64,000 bases of DNA from DASSUW01 sp963844205 (GTDB taxonomy: Bacteria; Actinomycetota; Thermoleophilia; Solirubrobacterales; Solirubrobacteraceae), in contig CAWJNK010000001.1 in the NCBI GenBank assembly GCA_963844205.1, positions 2,232,001 through 2,296,000 of the forward strand, read 5' to 3'. Shown piece after piece: positions 41,730-49,875 of the stretch. Made by a program: the position numbers and the translations under genes. Each line of letters starts with the position of its first letter. The stretch's first letter is position 1. The notes under the pieces were generated by a model. That model made no database searches. It saw only the letters and a list, made by a program, of their open reading frames with translations, and was not told the DNA's origin.

Positions 41730-42646
41730 GGCTCATCACCTGGAACGTGAACCGCCGCGTGTCGCTGCTCGCGGGCCAGGCCGCCGCGCTCGCCTCGCGC
41801 GAGCCGGACGTCGTGGCGCTGCAGGAGGTGACGGCGGGCTCATGGCCGCTGTGGCGCGCCGCGCTGGAGACGATCGGGCTCCCCCACGCGCGCTGCTCGC
41901 TCGACGACGCCGACCCGGCCCGCCAGCCGATCAGCCGTCGCCGCATGGGCGTGGTGATCGCGGCCCGCGGGCCGCTCGGCGACGCCCAGCGGCTCGCGGT
42001 GCCGTGGCCCGAGACGACGCTCGCCGCCGCGATCCGCGACCCCATCGTGGCCGACGGCCACGACCCGTCCGCGGGCGCCGATGGCCACGACCCGTCCGCG
42101 GGCGCCGGCGGGCGCCCCTCCGCGGGCGCCGATGGCCACGACCGGTCCGCGGGCGCCGATGGCCACGACCCGTCTGCGGGTGCTGTGGTCCACGTAGCGC
42201 ACGTGCCGAACGCCGCCAACGGCTGGATCAAGCCCGACACGCTCGCCGCGCTGCGCGCCGGCCTCGAGGCCGGCTCCGGCCCGCGCGTCCTGTGCGGCGA
42301 CTTCAACACGCCGCGCCGCGAGCACCCCGACGGCCGGGTGGTCTCATTCGCTCGCGACTCACGCGAGCGCCTGCGCGAGGAGCGCGGCACGCGCTGGGAC
42401 GACGCCGAGCTCGGCGTCGTCCCGGGACTGGCCGACCTCGGCTTCGCCGACGCGTTCCGGACCGTCCACGGCTACGCGTCGAAGGAGCCGAGCTGGGTCT
42501 GGCGCCACGGCGGCGGCTGGCGCCTCGATCACGTCTTCGTGTTCGGGTTGGAGGTGGTCGCCTCGCAGTACCACCACGCGTGGCGCGACGACGGCCTCTC
42601 CGATCACTCGGCGATGGAGGCTGATCTACGAACTGCGGCAGGGTAG
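41726..42646 (+). CDS. Endonuclease/exonuclease/phosphatase-fold protein with in-frame tandem repeat
   Basis: The 306-residue protein (GTG at 41726, coupled GTGA) has EEP motifs: VRLITWNVN at the N-terminus, DVVALQEVTAG (metal-binding Glu), CGDFNTPRRE (Asp-Asn), WRLDHVFVF and LSDHSAMEADL (final Asp-His). These indicate a Mg-dependent phosphoesterase of nucleic acids or phospholipid/inositol phosphates. Residues about 109-152 are five tandem ADGHDPSAG-like units, inserted between two core strands. The 3' end forms one arm of the inverted-repeat element that follows. Confidence 0.85.
   Translation: MRLITWNVNRRVSLLAGQAAALASREPDVVALQEVTAGSWPLWRAALETIGLPHARCSLDDADPARQPISRRRMGVVIAARGPLGDAQRLAVPWPETTLAAAIRDPIVADGHDPSAGADGHDPSAGAGGRPSAGADGHDRSAGADGHDPSAGAVVHVAHVPNAANGWIKPDTLAALRAGLEAGSGPRVLCGDFNTPRREHPDGRVVSFARDSRERLREERGTRWDDAELGVVPGLADLGFADAFRTVHGYASKEPSWVWRHGGGWRLDHVFVFGLEVVASQYHHAWRDDGLSDHSAMEADLRTAAG
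42050..42181 (+). repeat. Coding minisatellite, five units of 27/24 bp
   Basis: Units of nine codons read ADGHDPSAG, ADGHDPSAG, AGGRPSAG (eight codons), ADGHDRSAG, ADGHDPSAG. All keep frame. DNA identity between units is very high, so the array is recent and its copy number may vary between strains. Confidence 0.9.
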
Positions 42647-42819
42647 GGAGGTGATGGACCGGCGGAAACGTGAATATTCCGGCGCTGCCTCCGACCGAAT
42701 TTCACGAAACCGCCGCATATGACGGGTTTCGTGAAATTCGCGGGCGGAGGCCGTCGGGAATTGCACGAAACCGTCGGTCGCCCGCCTTCCCTACCTGCGC
42801 AGTTGAAGTTCGACCCGCC
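42630..42819. repeat. Four-arm inverted-repeat element, copy A
   Basis: The outer ends are GAACTGCGGCAGGGTAGGGA (42630-42649) and its near complement, TCCCTACCTGCGCAGTTGAA (42788-42807). Inside, 42696-42711 and 42725-42740 form a perfect 16-bp hairpin containing GAATTTCACGAAACC with a 13-nt loop. Two further related arms (near 42662-42678 and 42760-42773) give an alternating order. The right end (42796-42819) is identical, inverted, to 24 bp at 50832-50855. It lies between convergent genes. Confidence 0.8.
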
Positions 42820-42825
42820 GCGGCG

Positions 42826-43929
42826 TCAGGCCGCCGCGGCCTCGATCTCCCTGACCCACTCGCGGGCCTCGTCGCGCTTCATCGACCGCTTGCCCCACTT
42901 CACGGCCTCGGCGTAGTCGATCAGCCGCCCGAAGTACTCGGGCAGGCGCGGCGGGCGGATGCCGGCCGGCTCGAGCAGGGCTCGCGCGCGGGAGTCGTCG
43001 AACACGATCTCCATGTCGAAGTACGGCAGGTACACGGCGCGGTGGTCGTCGTCGCCGCTCGCGCCGCCCTCGACGACCGCCGGCCGCGGCCGGTCGAAGC
43101 GGTCGCAGGCGAGCTCGACGAGCTCGCTCGCGAGCGGCGCCTCGCGCCCCGACACGAGGTTGAACACGCCCTCCTCCTGGCTGTCCAGGAGGTGCGCGAG
43201 CCCGTCGGCGACATAGTCGACCGGCACGATGTCCACGTGGGCGCTGGGCAGGGACGGGATCTCGTCGAACAGCCCGCGCGAGAACGCCCGCAGCGGCCAG
43301 TACAGGACGTTGAACGCCGGCGTCCAGCCGGTGTCGGACTCGCCCATGACGATGCTCGGCCGCGCGATCGCGGGCGACAGGTCGCCGGCCTCGCGGACGA
43401 TGTGCTCGGCCTCCCACTTGGTCCGCTCGTAGGTGTTGCGGAACTCCTGCCCCGCGTCGAGCTGGCGCTCCCGGAACGTGCCCTCGTATTTGCCGGACAC
43501 GTACGCGGTGGAGACGTGCAGGAAGCGCTCCAGGCGCCCGAGCGCCTTGCACTCGCGCGCGAAGCCGATCACCTCGCGGGTTCCCTCCACGTTGATGGCC
43601 CGCGCCTCGTCGAGCGGCAGGTCGAACGAGATCGACGCCGCGCAGTGCAGCACCGCCCCGACCTCCTCGGCCAGCGCGGTGCGCTGCGCCTGCTCGAGCC
43701 CGAGACCGGCGCTCGTGACGTCGCCCGCCACCGCGCGGACGTTCTCCTGGTAGGGCGTCGGGTCGCGCCACAGCGTGTTCAGCACGCCGTACAGCCGGTC
43801 CTCGGCCGCGGCGTCGTCGGCCGCCCGCACCAAACAGACGACCTTGCGGTCGCCGGCCTCGAGCAGCCGGGCGAGGACCTCCATGCCGAGGAAGCCGGTC
43901 GCGCCGGTCAGGAACACCGTCGGCTTCAT
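42826..43929 (-). CDS. NAD(P)-dependent extended SDR, fatty-acyl-CoA-reductase/thioester-reductase-like
   Basis: The 367-residue protein starts MKPTVFLTGATGFLGMEVLA (TGxxGFLG NADP motif). It has VGAVLHCAASISFDLPLDEA, FLHVSTAYVSGKYEGTFRER and the YERTKWEAE catalytic Tyr-Lys pair, as in male-sterility/thioester-reductase SDRs that reduce acyl-CoA or acyl-ACP. It overlaps the fabI start by 4 nt and is the last gene of the FAS-II operon, so an acyl-chain substrate is likely. It has no carrier-protein domain. Lipid-linked sugar epimerase is a less likely alternative. Confidence 0.82.
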   Translation of the reverse strand: MKPTVFLTGATGFLGMEVLARLLEAGDRKVVCLVRAADDAAAEDRLYGVLNTLWRDPTPYQENVRAVAGDVTSAGLGLEQAQRTALAEEVGAVLHCAASISFDLPLDEARAINVEGTREVIGFARECKALGRLERFLHVSTAYVSGKYEGTFRERQLDAGQEFRNTYERTKWEAEHIVREAGDLSPAIARPSIVMGESDTGWTPAFNVLYWPLRAFSRGLFDEIPSLPSAHVDIVPVDYVADGLAHLLDSQEEGVFNLVSGREAPLASELVELACDRFDRPRPAVVEGGASGDDDHRAVYLPYFDMEIVFDDSRARALLEPAGIRPPRLPEYFGRLIDYAEAVKWGKRSMKRDEAREWVREIEAAAA

Positions 43930-44708
43930 GAGACCACCGCCGTACCCATTGCGTGGAACCCCCCGTCGACGTGCAGGATCTCGCCGGTGACACCGCGCGA
44001 GAGATCGCTCAGCAGGAACAGGATCGCCCCGGCCACCGGCGCGGGATCGTCGGTGTCCCAGCCCAGCGGGGCCTGCTGCTGCCACGCGGTGGCGAGGTCG
44101 CCGAACCCCGGGATGCCGCGGGCGGCGAGCGTCCCCAGCGGCCCGGCGCTCACGAGGTTCACGCGCACGCCCCTCGGGCCGAGGTCGCGGGCCAGGTAGC
44201 GCGAGGTCGCCTCCAAGGCGGCCTTCGCGACGCCCATCCAGTCGTAGACCGGCCACGCCACGGAGGCGTCGAAGTCGAGCCCCACGACGCTCGCCCCCTC
44301 TTCGGGGAAGAGATCGGCGAGGCCCGCCGCCAGCGCCTTGAGCGAGTACGCGCTGGTCTTGAACGCCAGCTCGGCGCTCTCGGCGGGCGTGTTGAGGAAG
44401 TTGCCGCCGAGCGCGTCCTCGGGCGCGAAGGCGATCGCGTGCAGGATGCCGTCCACGCGTCCCCAGCGCTCGCGCAGGTCGTTCGCCACGGCCTCGATGT
44501 CCTCGGGGTTGTTGACGTCGAGCTCGAGCACGTCGGGCGGCCCGTCGAGCTTGGACGCCGAGCGCTCGGTCATCCGCCGCACGCGGCCGAACGAGGTCAG
44601 GATCACCTCGGCGCCCGCCTCCTGGGCCTGCTTGGCGACCTCGTACGCGATCGACTCACGGTTGACCACTCCTGTGATCAGGAGCTTCTTGCCGTCCAGG
44701 ATGGCCAT
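43926..44708 (-). CDS. fabI: Enoyl-ACP reductase (FabI/InhA type)
   Basis: The 260-residue SDR starts MAILDGKKLLITGVVNRESI, with the divergent FabI cofactor motif. It contains ILHAIAFAPEDALGGNFLNT, GLDFDASVAWPVYDWMGVAK (Tyr155, Lys162) and NLVSAGPLGTLAARGIPGF. The Y-D-W-M-x-V-A-K pattern is close to mycobacterial InhA. It performs the last reduction of fatty-acid elongation and is the family targeted by isoniazid and triclosan. It overlaps maoC by one base and the SDR by four. Confidence 0.95.
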   Translation of the reverse strand: MAILDGKKLLITGVVNRESIAYEVAKQAQEAGAEVILTSFGRVRRMTERSASKLDGPPDVLELDVNNPEDIEAVANDLRERWGRVDGILHAIAFAPEDALGGNFLNTPAESAELAFKTSAYSLKALAAGLADLFPEEGASVVGLDFDASVAWPVYDWMGVAKAALEATSRYLARDLGPRGVRVNLVSAGPLGTLAARGIPGFGDLATAWQQQAPLGWDTDDPAPVAGAILFLLSDLSRGVTGEILHVDGGFHAMGTAVVS

Positions 44709-45226
44709 CAGAGCGGGATCGGGACGAACTCGCCGTTACGCGGAGCCTCGACGTCGGTCTCAGCGGCGACGTCGCGCTTCCACAGAACCTCCACACGCGC
44801 GCGGGAGACGGTCCGACCGTCCTGGTTGACCACGTTCCACGCGAACGTGACCAGGCCGGCGTCGTCGGACGCCGGCGTCAGGTCGGCGATCCGGCCCTCG
44901 ACGCGCAACGTGTCGCCGAACCGCACGGGCCGCTTGAACGTCGCGTCGGCGACGCGGCGCAGCGCCACGACGCGCCCGGGATCGAACGGCACCAGCCCGG
45001 CCGCCAGCGAGACGACGAGCATGCCGTGGGCGATCCGCTCGCCGAACGGCGAGCCGCCCGCCCACTCGGCGTCGCAGTGCTGTGGGTGCCAGTCGCCCGT
45101 GAGCGCGGCGAAGGAGACCACGTCGGCCTCCGTCACCGTGCGCCCGCGGGTCGTGAACTGGAGGCCGGTCTCGAGCGCCTCGAACGGCGCCCACCAGCTG
45201 ATCGTGTCGGTGATGGCGGGGGTCAC
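44708..45226 (-). CDS. MaoC-like hydratase, probable FAS-II 3-hydroxyacyl dehydratase
   Basis: The 172-residue hot-dog protein (GTG at 45226, GTGA with accD) has RTVTEADVVSFAALTGDWHP-QHCDAEWAGGSPFGERIAHGML, the MaoC hydratase-2 motif with Asp and His. It ends WKRDVAAETDVEAPRNGEFV. The operon has no fabZ or fabA, so this is the likely dehydratase, as HadBC is in mycobacteria; here one polypeptide carries the catalytic motif. Its position between accD and fabI supports this. Confidence 0.85.
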   Translation of the reverse strand: MTPAITDTISWWAPFEALETGLQFTTRGRTVTEADVVSFAALTGDWHPQHCDAEWAGGSPFGERIAHGMLVVSLAAGLVPFDPGRVVALRRVADATFKRPVRFGDTLRVEGRIADLTPASDDAGLVTFAWNVVNQDGRTVSRARVEVLWKRDVAAETDVEAPRNGEFVPIPL

Positions 45227-46680
45227 AGCGGGATGTTCCTCACGCCGTCGGCGGGGTGGGCGATCGCGTCGAGCGTCGAGAGCGCCTCGGTCAGCCGCCT
45301 GCGCGTGTCGCCCGGCAGGATGACCTCGTCGATGAAGCCCTCGGCCGCGGCCGTGCTCGCGTTCAGGTGCTCGCTGGCGTACTCGTCCGCGAACGCCTCG
45401 CGCGCGCTGACGGGGTCGTCGGACGCGGCGATGTCGCGCCGCTTGACGATCGTGACCGCCTGCTTGGCGCCCATCACGCCGAGCTGGGCCTGCGGCCAGG
45501 CGAACGTGTAGTCGGCGCCGAGGTCGCGCGCGTTCATGGCGATGAACGCGCCGCCGAACGCCTTGCGGAGCACCACCGTGATCTTCGGCACGGTCGCCTC
45601 GGCGAACGCATGGACGAGCTTGGCGCCGTGGCGAATCACGCCGGACTGCTCCTGGCGCGTGCCCGGCATGAAGCCCGGCGTGTCGACGAGCACCACGAGC
45701 GGGAGCCCGAACGCGTTGCAGGTGCGCACGAAGCGCGCACCCTTGGAGGCGGACTCGGAGTCGAGCACGCCGCCGAGGTACTTCGGCTGGTTGGCGATCA
45801 CGCCGACCGGACGGCCGTCCATGCGGGCGAAGCCGCAGACGATGTTGCGCGCCCACTTCGGCGCCCACTCGAGCAGCCGGCCGCCGTCGACGACGCCGCG
45901 GATGACGTCGCGCACGTCGTAGACCTTGCGCTCGTCCTCGGGCACCGGCTCGCCGGCCTCGTAGCCGACCGGGCCGACCGGCCGCCACTGCGGGGCGCGC
46001 TCACGCGAGTTGGCGGGCAGGTGGTCGAGCAGGTCGCGGGCCAGCAGCGCGGCGTCGGCGTCCGTCGAGGCGACGAAGTGCGCGACGCCGTTCTTCTCGT
46101 GGACCTTCGGCCCGCCGAGCGAGAACGCGTCGACGTCCTCCCCCATCACCTCGCGGACCACCGCGGGGCCCGTCAGGAACATGTTCGCCCGCTCGGTCAT
46201 GATCACGAAGTCGGTCAGCGCGGGCGAGTACGAGCCGCCGCCGGCGGAGGCGCCGCAGATCACCGAGATCTGCGGGATCTTGCCGCTGAGCGCGACGTGC
46301 TCGCGGAAGATGCGCGCGTAGCCGGCCAGCGCCGCGGTGCCCTCCTGCATGCGCGCGCCGCCGGACTCGATGAAGCCGACCACCGGCGCGCCGGCGCGGC
46401 CCGCGAGCCGCAGGACCTTGACGATCGAGTCGGCGTGCTGCTCGCCGAGCGACCCGCCGAGGTACGACGGATCCTGGGCGTAGCAGAACACAGGGCGGCC
46501 GTCGACGCGGCCGGCGCCGGTGATCACACCGTCACCGGCTCGCGCCTTCTCGCCCATCCTGCGCGAGCGCACGTCGGACCGCAGCAGCGTCAGCGAGCCG
46601 CGGTCGCAGAGCGCCTCCAGGCGCTCGACGGGAGATAGGCGCCCGGACTGCTCGTCCGAGCGGATCATCTCGACGGTCAT
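45223..46680 (-). CDS. accD: Acyl-CoA carboxylase carboxyltransferase (beta) subunit
   Basis: The 485-residue protein joins both crotonase-like halves of the carboxyltransferase: the N-half with FIESGGARMQEGTAALAGYA and CGASAGGGSYSPALTDFVIM, the C-half with VVLVDTPGFMPGTRQEQSGV, VVLRKAFGGAFIAMNARDLG and VMGAKQAVTIVKRR. This is the PccB/AccD-type architecture of actinobacteria. With a biotinylated alpha subunit (not in the window) it makes malonyl-CoA for the neighbouring fab genes. It overlaps fabF and maoC by 4 nt each. Confidence 0.93.
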   Translation of the reverse strand: MTVEMIRSDEQSGRLSPVERLEALCDRGSLTLLRSDVRSRRMGEKARAGDGVITGAGRVDGRPVFCYAQDPSYLGGSLGEQHADSIVKVLRLAGRAGAPVVGFIESGGARMQEGTAALAGYARIFREHVALSGKIPQISVICGASAGGGSYSPALTDFVIMTERANMFLTGPAVVREVMGEDVDAFSLGGPKVHEKNGVAHFVASTDADAALLARDLLDHLPANSRERAPQWRPVGPVGYEAGEPVPEDERKVYDVRDVIRGVVDGGRLLEWAPKWARNIVCGFARMDGRPVGVIANQPKYLGGVLDSESASKGARFVRTCNAFGLPLVVLVDTPGFMPGTRQEQSGVIRHGAKLVHAFAEATVPKITVVLRKAFGGAFIAMNARDLGADYTFAWPQAQLGVMGAKQAVTIVKRRDIAASDDPVSAREAFADEYASEHLNASTAAAEGFIDEVILPGDTRRRLTEALSTLDAIAHPADGVRNIPL

Positions 46681-47867
46681 GCCACCTCCAGGCAGAGCAC
46701 GGCGTTGTGCCCGCCGAAGCCGAACGCGTTGGACAGGGCCACGGCCTTCTTGCCGTTGATGTCCAGGGGGCGGGCCTCGTTGGGGACGTAGTCGAGATCG
46801 AGCCCCTCGTCCGGGTGCTCGTAGTTGAGGGTGGGCGGCGCGACCCGGTCGCGCAGCGCCAGGATGGTGGCCACGGCCTCGACGGCGCCGGCGGCGCCGA
46901 GCAGATGGCCGATGGACGACTTCAGTGACGAGACCGGGACGCCGTCGCCCAGCACGTGCTTGATGGCGATCGTCTCGGCCCGGTCATTGAGCGGGGTCGA
47001 CGTGCCGTGGGCGTTGACGTAGACGACGTCCTGCGGCCCGAAGCCGGCATCGCGCAGCGCGTTCTCCATCGCCGCGATCGCGCCTCCGCCGTCCTTCTCC
47101 GGAGCGGTCAGGTGGTAGGCGTCCGAGGACGCGCCGTAGCCGGCCAGCGTGGCGAGGATGGTGGCGCCGCGCTTGCGGGCACGCTCGCCGTCCTCGAGCA
47201 CGAGGACCGCGGCGCCCTCGCCCATCACGAAGCCGTCGCGCTCCGCGTCGAACGGGCGCGAGATGCCCTTGTCGCTGAGCGCGTCGAGCGCCGCGAAGGC
47301 GGCCGTGGCGAGCGGCGTGAGGGCGGCCTCCGAGCCGCCGGTGACGACTGCGTCGGCGTCGCCGGTCTGGATCATCCGGGCGGCGGTGCCGATGGCGTGT
47401 GCCCCTGCAGCGCACGCCGACAGCGTGGCGAACGAGTGGCCGCGCAGCCCGTGGCGCATCGACACGGCGGCCGAGGCGGAGTTGCCCATCAGCAGCGGGA
47501 TCGAGAGCGGCGAGACGGCCTTGGGCCCGGACTCGAGCAGCTTCTTGTGGTTGACCTCGAGCGTCCCGATGCCGCCGATGCCGGTGCCGATCAGCGTGGC
47601 GACGCGCTCGGGGTCGTACGGGATCTCCTCCTTCCAGCCGGCCTCGGCGAGCGCCTCGTCGGAGGCGACCATCGCGAACTGCGAGAAGCGGTCCGAGCGG
47701 CGCGCCTGCTTGACGGTCAGGTAGTCGGTCGGGTCGAACTCGGTGGCCGCGCCGACACCGTCGTGGATGCCGGACACGCCGGCCCGCCAGCGTTCATGGA
47801 GCGTGCGGGCGCCCACCCCGAGCGGGGTGACGGCGCCGACGCCGGTGACGACGATCTCGCGATTCAT
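46677..47867 (-). CDS. fabF: 3-oxoacyl-ACP synthase II
   Basis: The 396-residue condensing enzyme starts MNREIVVTGVGAVTPLGVGA. The nucleophile Cys152 lies in TLSACAAGAHAIGTAARMI, and the two His residues lie in NAHGTSTPLNDRAETIAIK and SLKSSIGHLLGAAGAVEAVA. It elongates acyl-ACP with malonyl-ACP. It overlaps the acpP stop and the accD start by 4 nt each, placing it in the middle of the operon. Confidence 0.97.
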   Translation of the reverse strand: MNREIVVTGVGAVTPLGVGARTLHERWRAGVSGIHDGVGAATEFDPTDYLTVKQARRSDRFSQFAMVASDEALAEAGWKEEIPYDPERVATLIGTGIGGIGTLEVNHKKLLESGPKAVSPLSIPLLMGNSASAAVSMRHGLRGHSFATLSACAAGAHAIGTAARMIQTGDADAVVTGGSEAALTPLATAAFAALDALSDKGISRPFDAERDGFVMGEGAAVLVLEDGERARKRGATILATLAGYGASSDAYHLTAPEKDGGGAIAAMENALRDAGFGPQDVVYVNAHGTSTPLNDRAETIAIKHVLGDGVPVSSLKSSIGHLLGAAGAVEAVATILALRDRVAPPTLNYEHPDEGLDLDYVPNEARPLDINGKKAVALSNAFGFGGHNAVLCLEVA

Positions 47868-48112
47868 CCCGCGCGGCTCACCACCAGGTCGACGGCGTCG
47901 CCGACGGTCTTGATCTTGCCGACGTCGTCGCCCTTGAGCTGGACGCCGTACTCGTCCTCGATGATCTGGGAAAGCTCCGCGAGGTCGAGCGAGTCGACGT
48001 CGAGCTCCTCGAACGTGGCGTCGCGCGTGATCTGCGACTCGTCCACGCCGAACTGCGGGAGCGCTTCAGTGACGGTCTTCTCGACGGCCTCGGGGGTGAT
48101 AGTTGCAGCCAT
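47864..48112 (-). CDS. acpP: Acyl carrier protein
   Basis: The 82-residue acidic protein has the phosphopantetheine site DVDSLDLAELSQIIEDEYGV (Ser41), and ends VGDAVDLVVSRAG. It carries growing acyl chains for the surrounding fab enzymes. The ATG at 48112 lies 12 bp after the fabG stop. Its own stop overlaps fabF. Confidence 0.97.
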   Translation of the reverse strand: MAATITPEAVEKTVTEALPQFGVDESQITRDATFEELDVDSLDLAELSQIIEDEYGVQLKGDDVGKIKTVGDAVDLVVSRAG

Positions 48113-48124
48113 TGGTTTCTCCTT

Positions 48125-48856
48125 TCAGGCGGACATTCCGCCGTCGACGAACAGAGTCGTGCCGGTGACGTAGCCGGCGTCGTCGGACGCGAGGAACCGC
48201 ACGGCGGCGGCCACGTCGTCCGGGGCACCGACACGCCGGGCCGGGATCGCGTCGATCACGGCCTCCGGGATGTCCTTGGTCATTTCGGTCTCGATGAAGC
48301 CTGGGGCGACCGCGTTGACGGTCACGCCGCGCCGCGCGACCTCGGCGGCGACGGTCTTGGTCATGCCGATCAGGCCGGCCTTGGCCGCGGCGTAGTTGGA
48401 CTGGCCGGCGTTGGCGCGCGGGCCGACCACCGACGCGACGTTGACGATCCGCCCGTAGCGGGCCTTGATCATCGGGCGCATCGCGCTGCGGGTGAGGCGG
48501 AACGCGGCCGTGAGGTTGGTACCGATCACCTTGTCCCATGCCTCGTCGTCGAGCTGGATCGCCAGCCCGTCGGCGGTCACGCCGGCGTTGTTGACGAGCG
48601 CGATGACCGGGCCGAGCTCCTCCTCGACCTGCTTGAACAGCTCGTCGGGCGCGCCGTTGGTGACGTCGGCGTGGAACGCGGCGGCCGTGCCGCCCGCGTC
48701 CTCGATCGCCTTGACGGTCGCCTTTGCGCCGTCCTCGTCGGAGCGGTAGTTGACCGCGACGTTCCAGCCGTCGGCGGCCAGCGCCTTGGCGATGGCGGCG
48801 CCGATGCCCTTGGAGGCGCCGGTCACGAGTGCGGTGGCGTTCTCGGGGCGGCTCAC
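48125..48856 (-). CDS. fabG: 3-oxoacyl-ACP reductase
   Basis: From the GTG at 48856 (GTGA with fabH) the 243-residue SDR has ALVTGASKGIGAAIAKALAA (NADP motif), NNAGVTADGLAIQLDDEAWD, VNVASVVGPRANAGQSNYAA-AKAGLIGMTK (Ser, Tyr, Lys triad) and C-terminal GTTLFVDGGMSA. It reduces 3-oxoacyl-ACP using NADPH. Place and motifs agree with FabG rather than a catabolic SDR. Confidence 0.95.
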   Translation of the reverse strand: MSRPENATALVTGASKGIGAAIAKALAADGWNVAVNYRSDEDGAKATVKAIEDAGGTAAAFHADVTNGAPDELFKQVEEELGPVIALVNNAGVTADGLAIQLDDEAWDKVIGTNLTAAFRLTRSAMRPMIKARYGRIVNVASVVGPRANAGQSNYAAAKAGLIGMTKTVAAEVARRGVTVNAVAPGFIETEMTKDIPEAVIDAIPARRVGAPDDVAAAVRFLASDDAGYVTGTTLFVDGGMSA

Positions 48857-49875
48857 GACGCTCCCCACTCGATGACGCCGGCGCCCCACGTGAAGCCCGC
48901 GCCGATGGCGGCGAGCAGCACCTTCTGGCCGGGGCGCAGCCGCCCGTCCTCGCGCAGCAGCGACAGCGTGAGCGGGATCGACGCGGCCGAGGTGTTGGCC
49001 ATGTGGGCGACGTAGTCCGCCACGCGCGCGGGCTCGAGGTCGAGCCGCTCGCCGACGGCGCGGATGATCCGGCCGTTGGCCTGGTGGTAGACGAAGAGGT
49101 CGATGTCCTCGAGCTCGAGGCCTGCCCGCGCGACGGCCGCGACGGTCGCCTCGCTCAGGCGCTTGACCGCGACCTGATAGGTCGAGTGGCCGTCCATCCG
49201 CAGCAGGCGGTCGTCGTGGTTGGCGGTGATGCGGTCGGCGAGCTCGCCGTCGGCGGCCAGCACGATCGGGCCGATGTCGCCCTCACCCTCGGCGCCGACC
49301 AGGACGGCGGCGGCGCCGTCGCCGAACAGCGCGGCGGTCTTGGGGTCGTCGAAGTCGGTGATGCGGGTGAGCAGCTCGGCGCCGATCACGAGCACGCGGT
49401 CGGCGCGGCCGGTCTCGACCTGGCCGGCGGCCAGGCGCAGCGCGGCGAGCCAGCCCGAGCAGGCGGCGCCGATGTCGATCGCGCCGGCGTTGCTCGCGCC
49501 AAGGGCGGCGGCCACGACGGGGGCGGCGTTCGGGGTCAGCTCGTCCGGGGTCATCGTCGCCACCAGGACGAGGTCGACGTCGCGCGGGTCGACGCCCGCG
49601 TCCTGGAGCGCGCGGCGGCCCGCGGTGGTCGCGTACTCGGCGAGCGTCTCGTGCGGCGCGGCGCGGCGGCGCGACTTGATGCCGGTGCGCTTCTGGATCC
49701 AAGCGTCGTCGACGCCGATGCGCTCGGCGATCGGGCCGTTGGGGACGACCTCCGGCGGGACCTGGTGGCCGAGGCCAATGATCCGCGCGGTGCGCGCGGG
49801 CGTGCGCATGTCGCCGTTGCGGGTCGCCTCGCGGGCGATCGTGGCGAGGTCGGGCGGGAGCGTGGTGCTACGCAT
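48853..49875 (-). CDS. fabH: 3-oxoacyl-ACP synthase III
   Basis: The 340-residue KAS III has the triad Cys139 (DIGAACSGWLAALRLA), His in DLFVYHQANGRIIRA and Asn in MANTSAASIPLTLSLLREDG. It primes fatty-acid synthesis from acyl-CoA and malonyl-ACP. The ATG at 49875 overlaps fabD by 8 nt. A second ATG 22 codons later (MRTPARTARIIGLGHQVPPE) matches the usual family N-terminus and is an equally good start. Confidence 0.95.
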   Translation of the reverse strand: MRSTTLPPDLATIAREATRNGDMRTPARTARIIGLGHQVPPEVVPNGPIAERIGVDDAWIQKRTGIKSRRRAAPHETLAEYATTAGRRALQDAGVDPRDVDLVLVATMTPDELTPNAAPVVAAALGASNAGAIDIGAACSGWLAALRLAAGQVETGRADRVLVIGAELLTRITDFDDPKTAALFGDGAAAVLVGAEGEGDIGPIVLAADGELADRITANHDDRLLRMDGHSTYQVAVKRLSEATVAAVARAGLELEDIDLFVYHQANGRIIRAVGERLDLEPARVADYVAHMANTSAASIPLTLSLLREDGRLRPGQKVLLAAIGAGFTWGAGVIEWGAS

